The notes under the pieces were generated by a model. The model saw only the letters and a list, made by a program, of their open reading frames with translations, was not told the DNA's origin and did no database searches. Shown piece by piece: positions 9,501 through 17,637 of a stretch of DNA of 17,637 nt. The DNA is taken from positions 27,632 through 45,268 of the forward strand of contig OUQQ01000238.1 in NCBI GenBank assembly GCA_900404475.1, read 5' to 3'. The stretch comes from Spongospora subterranea (lineage: Eukaryota > Endomyxa > Phytomyxea > Plasmodiophorida > Plasmodiophoridae). A program made the translations under genes and the position numbers. Position 1 is the stretch's first letter, and the number at the start of each line of letters is the position of its first letter.

Positions 9501-9509
9501 ATGGGAAAC
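9481..9509 (+). promoter_or_regulatory. Hairpin-forming inverted repeat over the RME-8 start codon
   Basis: GTTTCCCAT at 9481-9489 is the exact reverse complement of ATGGGAAAC at 9501-9509, separated by 11 bases. The 3' arm begins with the ATG proposed as the RME-8 start. If transcribed, the mRNA could fold with the start codon paired. This holds only if the transcript begins upstream of 9481 and the TAG just before AGCATG is not a splice acceptor. Confidence 0.5.
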
Positions 9510-12500
9510 GAGATTAGCGGAGATGCTAAAATTGTTATAAAAAAAGTGATGGATCTTAGAAGAGATCATACGAATTGGAAAAGGTTTACCAGTCAGTAAT
9601 ATATCGAACTTCTCGTGCTAAGTTGAAGGTTTAGCGTTATCGAAGAATTTAATACTGTCGTTCCCGCTGATTATTCTGCCAAAAAATTCGAGGATAAGAG
9701 GATAGTTGATTTGGTGCTGCAGCTCCTGGCGACACAGTTAAAAGATAATCCCAATGATCAACGCGGCATCACGAACCTTCTGGAGGCTTCTCGTCGATTA
9801 TTGAGGTTTAAAGGACTTTATAAAATGTTAGGAAAGTGCAACGTTTGGCCATGGATTCAAGCGTTGCAGCACAACCATCCCGAGGTATTGTTTGCGGTTG
9901 CTTGTAGAATCTGTCATACCTGAAATGTCAAATTTAGATCGCGGAGTCGGCGCTGGTTGTGATGAGGAACTTTATAGAATATACTGGCTTAGAAACAAAA
10001 GAAGACAAAAAAATACTGATGGAATCGCAAGCTCGTGATTTGCTATTTCAATCGAAGGGACTTTTTTCCCTTGTTGATCTACTTCAACGATACGCTGGCA
10101 CTCAAATGTGGAGTATCATAGCTGGAACTTTGAGAATTTTCTCTATTCTTCTTCTCACGTCTCCAAAGTCTACTCCAGCTGATGCTGTAGGTCCCATCGT
10201 GGGTGCGCTACATCAGATGATCGGGAAATTACTGGAAATGTCGTACGACCCAAATCCAGATGTATGCTACTTTGGCATTTTAACGGTGTGTAATGAGTCT
10301 GATTCCCCGTCTCTCAATATTAAGGACCCGGGCCTAGGTTCAAGCCGTCATCTTGCACTCAGATTCCAAATCCACAAAAAACATCCAGAATCTAGCATTG
10401 TCAAATGGTTGCTTATTGAGGCATTTCTACCTCTCAGTAAATGGTGAACAGACATTGCAAGAAAAGCAACAAATAGGGGCAAATGCGAAAGCGATTGTTT
10501 TGGAAAGCCGGAATCTTATAGGGCTGCTAACTGATGGTCATACAAAAGCCACAGACACTCTACAGCGATGTTTACCAAATCATCTATTGAAGCGTCTATG
10601 GGAAAACCACCCTTTCCCCAAGGTCTTCACATTTGCCAAAATTCGGGCGTCGGTGTCGTCGAGTGATACGACATGGCAACGGTACATGAAGGGTAAGCAG
10701 ATACTGTGAATCAGAATCAAATCAGTTAATTCTTGGTACATAGGCTCCCATCGTGCTAACTGGATTGCCGTCTTCGTTGAGCTGGACAAGGAACATAATC
10801 TACCGCATTTAATCTGGAACGATACAACTCGGCACGAACTCTTGGACACACTCAATTTGGAAGTGCTTGAGCTCGAGCATCAGAAGAAACGAAATCCAGC
10901 AGCAGAATGGGATTTTGAAGGGTTTGAGCCTCATTATGCAAGTGTTGAGGCCGAACTTCAAGTCCATGGGTACTATCTGAAGGGGTTGATAGCGACTCTG
11001 ATCGACTCTTCTTCCACCTATGAAATCAATCAAAAAGACCTTGTGGCATTGATCAATCATCTATACAATCATGCTGTAATATGTTTATCCTGACGCACTC
11101 GTAGACAAAGGATTGACGTGGCAATTTTATGTATGTTAGGTCATTGAAGACAAACCAGTTTGGAAATGGGCATGCATTCGGGCGATGTCAGCACTTTATA
11201 AAAGATATTCCCAGGTATCAGCTGTGCGTTGCTGATATCCATGCGATTTATTTTTCTTCAGGTTCTTTTGGATTTCGAACCCCTTGCCTATTTTGTTTGG
11301 TTGATGTCCCCCAAGCATACGCGGCCGTTGTGGTATGTGCCTGTTTCATCAAAAAGGCTTGTCGTGTTTTATGGATTTTTTTGAAATTAGGAGAGATGAG
11401 ATATTGGTATTTTTTCAAGATTTACTCCAACATCAGCCGAATGCCCGACGGTTCATGCAAGCTGATGGTGTTAAATTCTTAGTCACCTACATGTCGCAAG
11501 CTCACAATGGCCCAGAAAAGTTTCTTCAGGTACTGCGAAACTTCTGCATGTAAAAAATGTTCTTGAACCCGCTTAGGGCCGCCAAATGTCTCTGGAACCG
11601 CTTTACGCTGTTCCAATGACGTTCAATTCATCGTACACTCCTAGCACTCCAACTATACATGAAGGCCCGGATCGCGAAAAAGAACAAGATTCGGATGAGT
11701 TCGGACTACTCCCAGTGCCACTCACCAACGGCCAGTTGGCCGATCTGTGCATCGACCTTTTGAAGCTGCTCTTGAACCGCGTCCCTCGCTTGTGCAAATC
11801 GATCACCAAAACGCCAGAGTTCCAGCATATTTTACAGTTTCTATTGTCTTCCAACCACGAACAGTCGAACAAAATTTTACCTGTAATTACACAGGTCAGT
11901 TGGCCTTGAAACAATGGTTTCAACCAAATGTCTGACTGATATATTCTTTTTTAAAGCTCTCTCTCAGTTCAGTGTCGGCGCAGTCGACGTTAGCTCAAAG
12001 GGGCGCGTTTAGGTTCACGTTTTACGCCATGGATGATCAGTCCGACATTGCTGCTATACAACTTCTCCATATGTTTCACATGAAACAGGTTAATGTTTTT
12101 GGATTTTGTCGCGGCCGACGATAATTTTGTTTTAGTCAGAAGAAACCGTTCAGTTCGGAAAGAGTGCGCTGCACTCTTTTCTTCCGTTCCCGATGATTCG
12201 ATACTTGCAACTGCAAAGGTGGGAAATCTCACGAAACTTTGTTCGATTTGATGCTAATTGATCTCCAGCCCCGAGAGGTTTCAAGAGGTTTTTGATGGCG
12301 ATGTTAATCAACCAGACCTGATCTGGAATAAATCCCTTCGCACGCGTCTGGTTGAAACCGTGAGGAACGATATGCGTGAGTTTGTCGACGTGCTAAGGGA
12401 TCGACCGATGACACTCTATTCGCATTCTGAACCTACCACAATTATATACCCGGAATTAATTGACGAGGTTGTCTAATATGTCCAAATGTTGCTTGCTTTT

Positions 12501-15500
12501 TGTAATCAAGCATTTGTAGGTCTGCTGTGGAGGTATATATTTGAGAAATTTCGTAGCCAATCCCTCCTTCAATGTTCCAGACCCGTCATTTATGATGAAT
12601 GGATTCGTCGACGCGATAAAATTTGGCCTCAAAAATCTGGATTTGGAACTTCTGATTCAATCACAAATCATTGCCGTCGAGAGGTATCCTGACCTACCGG
12701 ATTGCGGGTCATATCCTGTTTTTGTCGAACTTCTTCAGATCATGACTCGTGATATACGTGAAGTGCGAAATATATGCATTTGTAAAATTAAGCTGATAAA
12801 CTTTCAGGACTTAGATTTACGTCTTGTAGACAAATCAGCTGATCTTCTCCATCGGCTTCTATCAATTCCGAACAGCGAAAACATTAGCATCTGTTTAGCC
12901 AATGACGGGTTCGGTAAGATGTTGTGGTAAAGGCAACGGAATCTTCTTGATTTTTTTTTTTTAGTGGCGTCGTCGCAGAGTTTGCTGAACATTGTGCAAC
13001 TCGATTCTTCGGATAAAAGGACGGAACCATCGATTCAGAAGTTGATTCGGATCATGAATATTTTGTCGTTTGCAAATGAAGAGGTACGTTTTCGCATCAA
13101 AACGCCTCGGGATCTTTGCTTATGTCGTTCATCTATTAGGCCTTCTTGACGATGCATGAAAACCCTCAGGTTGTGATTGAGCTCGTCTCGCTAATATCAA
13201 ATCAATACGCCATCGACCATCCCGGCGTCGCTGTAGAGGCATTGCGTCTTTTCAACATTCTCGCAGAATCGGCAGTGACTTGTCGCGATCTTCTGACCAG
13301 GTATGATGAATTGTTACTGTTCATCGCTGCACGCATCTCAAGCATTACCTTAGTGGTGCCATTCTTTCCATAATCAATATATCAATGTTTTTCGATGAAC
13401 AATCTGATCTTGCCAGAGAAGCTGCACTGGCACTAACTGCACTTTCTGGCGTGAAAGCTACAAGAGAAACCGGCGATGATGACATCAGGTCGAAATTGAT
13501 TTGTCTTCCAAACCATTTTTGCTCACCGACGGTGGTGAACTAGGTTTGTCTTGCAATATCTGCTAACCCCTGGTCTATTGGCTCGCCTTGGAAAGTCAGA
13601 TCGTTTTGTTAAAGAATGTCGTTCTACATTTTACAATCCGTGTTTGATATGGGGAGCAGAGCAAAGGAACGAACTGCAAACGTTTATTTTGGCGCAAATG
13701 GCGCTTATTGAGAAAGAGCGCATGTGGAACAACTACAAAGATAAACTGCAATCTTTTCATTTCTCCAGCATCGCTTCTGAAATCCAAGTCAGTGATGTCT
13801 TCCTAAAGCTATACAATCAGCAAGAGGTAACATCCGTCGGAATGTGCTGTCAAATCCGTTAGTTTACAGACTATTCTTGGACTCATAGGATTATTCTATC
13901 CCCAATGATCCTGTCGAGTTTTTGTCAGCGTTAGTTGAACATTTGCGAACAGTTGCCATGAGCTTGCAATCCGCTTCTGCCGAAAATCTTGAGAGCATTA
14001 TTGGAAATGTTGAAATTACGGCGATTTCCGCCAGACGACTACAAAAAGACACACAATCGCTCTGTAAATCTCCAGCTCAGGATTCTCTTGTATTTATCCC
14101 CCACTATTCGCAAATATCATGCAATTATTTAAACGTGTATAGGTGGCGTTGATCAGTAACTTATTCGATACCTTACATCCGTATATCATTCATGCTTGTG
14201 TTCTTGTTCTGGATGTGCTCTCGAAAGCGCCCACCAGTTTTGCTATTACGACGCAATATGCGTTCGTTCTTCACCGAGTCGTCAACTTCAAAAGACCCTC
14301 TATCAACGCAGTATGAAGACTTGCTTCGTGATCAACCTGATCTTTGATCTGTCTGCTAATCTACAGATGCCGGATCTGGAAATGACTCTACGTCTTTTAC
14401 ACCATCTATGCTGCAAAGACCCGGAAATTGTTGATGCGTTTTTTGATGATGGGTTTATCATCACTCTTATGTAAATTCCACGGTGCTGTACACGGTTTTC
14501 AGATAGGCTAAACATTTTTTCGCCAGGAATATTTTATGCGATATTACCAAAGAAGCTGCCGAATCAAGGATCATTACAGCTCAGATAATGGGTACACTAG
14601 TTTCAGATTCTCGAAAGGGCGAAGCATACATGGATATGTTCTCGCATCTTCTCGCACCTACATTCCGAGATTTTCTTTCCGAGGCAGTTCGACAGCCAAC
14701 GGCGCTTATCAGCTTCTATGATGAGGTAGTGGTGGTTCAATATGGAAACGCCAATCATAATGGCGACCTTAGGATCACGACACGCCTATTGTATTTTGGA
14801 AAGATGAATGCCGGCAAGATCTGGTTGTATTTGTGAAGCAAGAGCTACAGGGCCTGGTTGCCCATCAAAAGGTTCTTGATGAGTATTAATTACTTCCTGC
14901 CGAATCTGAGTATCGTATTAGGATGCTCTTGAATACGGTGTTGGCGCTGCACCATACCAATGGGATTGGGCAACTATCCACGAACGGTTCAACCAGAAGA
15001 CTCTTGGCGCTGAAATTTACATTGATGGCATATACATCAATGCGTTCAATGCTAATCCGTACTTCCAAGTTAAACCGGATCGGTATTCTCCATTCGTTCA
15101 ATTGAATTGGATAAATGGTTGATTTCTTCACAGTTTTTTTTTGAAACTGGTCGAAGCGTTATACGGAGTGTTTCACGAGTATGAGACATTTCGAGATGAA
15201 AACCAAACCGAATGGGTGAAGACTTCCATCAAGAATCTTCTGGTAATTTGATTCTCAAATTTCTTTTGCTGCGACTGAAATATCAATTTCATTCTATTCT
15301 AGGCGCTTTGGGAAGCGGTTCTCAATCTCCTCACAAATCTACCTCACCTTCAGGACCGCTGCGTTGATTATCTTGACTACATATTCGGATACTTTCATCC
15401 TAGCGTGGATACTGTTTTGCAAAAGGTTGAATCGCGATGCTAGTTATTGCAAACGGGCTTACAGTTTCAAATAGGTTGCATTAAAAATCGCATGCATTTT

Positions 15501-16268
15501 GGCCACGAACACACTTTGTGCGGAGAACATTGCCAAATTTCGCCTTGTGAAGAACGTTATGCCTCTTCTAGAAACGCTTAGAAAGGAGGATTGTATCCAT
15601 CAAGTGCTGTCATTTTTACTTGACGTAATTAGGCGATCTTCTCCCGTCGTGGCACAGATAAAGTCTACAGGCGGAGTGATTATGCTTCTGAACGTCATTT
15701 TAGGTATCCAGGATTTTTATGGTGCTCCCTTGTTTTTTTAATTCAGTTCAATATAGATAAGACAATAAAACAAGATGACAGAGAAAATGCTGCAATGATC
15801 GTCAGCGCAATGGTTCAGGACAACGTCTTCGGGGTTGTTATTGCCAGTTATGTTGTGCTAATCCTAACGGACAAATTCAAGACAATTTTCCAATCACGCC
15901 CCTCTAAGTTCATCGAGTTCATTGACAGTGACCATACCAGTTCCGCTGATAATAGAGTCTGGAATTCCAAAACACGAACGGCTGTTACTGATATTCTCAA
16001 ATCCCAGGTAATCTGCAATATATTTCCGAATTAGACAAACTTTCTAACAACTTGTTATCGGTAGAGCGGTGATTTGTCAACAGCCATGTGGTTTTGGGAT
16101 GGTGTTTGTGATGTATGGGATATTTCGCAGCTGTCGGTTGTGTGGGCTGACATCCCGAAGAGCTCGCCCGTAGAACAAGAAGCTGTTCCTGATGCAAGCA
16201 ATGCTAATGACGTTAAAGCTGCTGACGACGCCGCATCAATGATCAGCATGAAAGAGGAACTGGGATAA
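9501..16268 (+). CDS. rme-8: RME-8/DNAJC13-like endosomal scaffold lacking its J-domain
   Basis: A 1756-residue homologue of RME-8 (DNAJC13; plant GRV2), an endosomal protein that normally recruits Hsc70 to clathrin and retromer domains. Exons: 9501-9595, 9635-9884, 9938-10289, 10363-10692, 10744-11075, 11140-11214, 11262-11332, 11391-11529, 11577-11894, 11957-12088, 12136-12218, 12269-12467, 12520-12762, 12808-12913, 12965-13083, 13140-13300, 13354-13488, 13544-13826, 13889-14089, 14143-14310, 14367-14470, 14527-14725, 14773-14871, 14922-15082, 15134-15242, 15303-15425, 15475-15703, 15757-16007, 16065-16268 (5271 nt; phases close throughout). IWN repeats lie at residues 366-368 (IWN), 744-746 (IWN), 1082-1084 (IWG) and 1373-1375 (FWK), each followed by the family's G-x-Y/F-L segment, with a possible fifth at 1673-1675 (VWN). 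Helical Armadillo-like sequence fills the rest. Against remembered human DNAJC13 (about 2240 aa), the PH-like N-terminus, the GYF-like insert and the DnaJ domain are absent. The start follows an in-frame TAG, but upstream exons cannot be excluded. Weak donors (introns after 13488 and 14871) are the least certain junctions. Confidence 0.92.
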
Positions 16269-16363
16269 TTCAACTTTTGTATAAAAAATCAACGTTTTCC
16301 TCTCTATTTAAACATCAACCTTGTAAATTCGAGTTTGCTCTACATTCAAGGGATTGCACTGGA

Positions 16364-17445
16364 TTACTCTTCTTCTAATATTCGGGTAGTTTCTTCTGCT
16401 AGGTCAACTTTCAGCAACCGCACAGTTCCCAGTGTACGTTCTGATTAAGACAGATTATAACGTGACGTGATCTGTCAATAACTGATAACAAATTACCGGG
16501 TAACTCGGCAGCTGTTGCCCCTTCCAGAGCGAACGCTAATTCTACAACCAGTTTCGATGCAGCGCTTTCAATGTATCCAAGAATGAATTTGGTTACTCGA
16601 CTTGAGAAAACATTGACGTTAACTTCAACCTGAAATGAGGATAAAAACGACTGATTGCCACGGAAGAGAAGATCACATACTAGGCCTGGTGCCCGGTGAA
16701 AAGCACATGTTATCTTGTTCGCAATGATAGTTGGGCGGTTTAGATTCACACCAGGAACGCTGAAATTTTCAATCCTTGGAATCAGCTTTAACCGCTGTGC
16801 GCAACTCTCATCTGTCCACCCTCCGTTCTCAGCATTTGTAAAAAACTGATTCAGCAATGCCCCAGCTTCTGTGAGTTCATTTGCTGGCCGATCCGTCTCG
16901 ACGAAAGTCAAAACCAGATATCGGGGATGCATTTGAAACGTGACGACGAAAATTCGCCTTTCATCTTTACCTGATTGTGCAAATTGATCATGAGACAGAA
17001 CACATAAGCAAGATTCAACTAAATCTGTACATTGTTCACGAAGATATCGTGCATATGAATCTGGCTTGGTTGACATATTATCAATTCTTTCCCCGCTTTT
17101 GCCGGAAGGAGCCAGGAGTACATCAGCATCAACGAGCTTCAACAATGGACAACCAGACTCTATTTTGACTTTATCTTCAACGTAGGTTTTCGACCTAACA
17201 TCGAAGGGCTTGGACGCCTCTGACCATGTATGCGCTTCCGCTGCTGAGCCGGTCCCACAAGGGAACATGCGCTTGGGGGCCTTCGCCGTTGGGACAAACG
17301 AAATTGGGGCATTAGCATCGCCCATGACTAAGAAGAAGAATTGATACGGCAGCCCAAAGCCTGACGAAACAGGGGTTGTGCGGCCAACAACGCCCCGATT
17401 GCACTTAGGAGAACCGATGTTAAACCGTCTCTTGTAATGTCTCAA
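16364..17445 (-). CDS. EDR2 C-terminal domain (DUF1336) protein
   Basis: A stand-alone EDR2_C protein; in plants this domain ends EDR2-type proteins with PH and START domains and is linked to lipid binding and negative control of defence. Exons in transcript order are 16681-17445, 16497-16629 and 16440 down to 16364, with introns of 51 and 56 bp (324 aa from 17445; 284 aa from the alternative ATG at 17325). Domain landmarks in order: W-S-E then FDVRSKTYVEDKVKI, the RIDN-x3-KP motif, FVVTFQMHPRYLVL, RLKLIPRIENF, the RPTIIANKI strand, the VEVNVNVFSS segment made by splicing, the VVELAFALEG helix and the terminal ELPERTLGTVRL made by the second splice. Those two spliced segments match the family much better than read-through, which supports both introns. 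The N-terminal 40 residues are doubtful, because a pyrimidine-rich tract ending in TTAG lies just before the 17325 ATG. No PH or START domain is visible in the window. It is convergent with RME-8, with only 95 bp between the stop codons. Confidence 0.88.
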
Positions 17446-17637
17446 AGGGGCACTTTACATAGGTAATCTGTAGATACACCGACACTTCACAATCGCACTC
17501 TGTAGATACACCACACTGCACACACACACTCGTAGGGACACACTGGTACACCGAACTGCACACACAACCGATGGGACACACTCAATTCATCGGTCAAACA
17601 CACCAAACAATCGTGGTAGGGACACTGTAGGGACACT
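17446..17637. repeat. Minisatellite-like CA-rich repeat block at the window edge
   Basis: The last 190 bp are made of imperfect short units. CTGTAGATACACC occurs at 17468-17480 and 17500-17512; GTAGGGACAC occurs at 17532 and again in two perfect tandem 11-mers, GTAGGGACACT, at 17616-17626 and 17627-17637. CA-rich spacers such as ACTGCACACACA recur between them. The array clearly continues past the window. It lies directly upstream of the EDR2_C gene and so could overlap its promoter. Confidence 0.8.

Noticed and set aside
12520..12960. A hidden DnaJ exon in RME-8
   Set aside because: I read the frames across the junction and the flanking 45-52-bp introns. None is long enough for a J-domain and no HPD-containing sequence is present.
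16411..16496. Read-through C-terminus of the EDR2_C frame (ending in CGC)
   Set aside because: A GTAATT donor and a TAATCAG acceptor give a spliced end, ELPERTLGTVRL, that matches the family, whereas the read-through tail does not.

Overview
This window is nuclear DNA from a microbial eukaryote with compact genes and many very short spliceosomal introns. I placed 37 GT-AG introns of 39-73 bp (most 45-60 bp) by matching reading phase across junctions. The base composition looks roughly balanced to mildly AT-rich by eye. The mix of families is a J-domain-less RME-8/DNAJC13 relative, a stand-alone EDR2 C-terminal (DUF1336) protein, a ZIP metal transporter and a DUF72 protein. That fits a protist or alga better than a bacterium, and RME-8 is generally absent from well-studied fungi. 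I cannot assign the lineage.

Layout. (1) 1-1356: no gene I can defend. (2) 1357-4442 (+): a seven-exon gene for a predicted 929-residue type I membrane protein of unknown family, with a signal peptide, a Cys-rich N-terminus, a very long acidic Ser/Asp-rich stalk and one membrane span near the C-terminus. (3) 4550-5759 (-): a three-exon ZIP-family zinc/iron transporter, tail to tail with gene 2. (4) 5760-6561: non-coding as far as I can see. (5) 6562-7170 (-): a secreted, cysteine-free, 23% histidine protein with a tandem His repeat. (6) 7264-7500: two diverged copies of a roughly 100-bp direct repeat. (7) 7468-8406 (-): an intronless DUF72 protein. (8) 8407-9500: intergenic, with three tandem copies of a roughly 90-bp unit. 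(9) 9501-16268 (+): a 29-exon gene for a 1756-residue RME-8 homologue. (10) 16364-17445 (-): a three-exon EDR2_C/DUF1336 protein, tail to tail with RME-8. (11) 17446-17637: a minisatellite-like block running off the window edge.

How the genes may work together. The ZIP transporter and the secreted His-rich protein sit side by side on one strand and suggest a metal-acquisition pair. The RME-8 homologue (endosomal trafficking) and the EDR2_C protein (a lipid-binding fold linked to membranes in plants) share a convergent 3' end, but a functional link is only inference.

The most notable result is the RME-8 gene. It aligns by eye with animal DNAJC13 over nearly all of its Armadillo/IWN scaffold, but it lacks the N-terminal PH-like region, the GYF-like insert and, precisely, the DnaJ domain. 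It also seems to have gained a fifth, degenerate IWN-like module near the C-terminus. All comparisons to named families are from memory; no database search was run.
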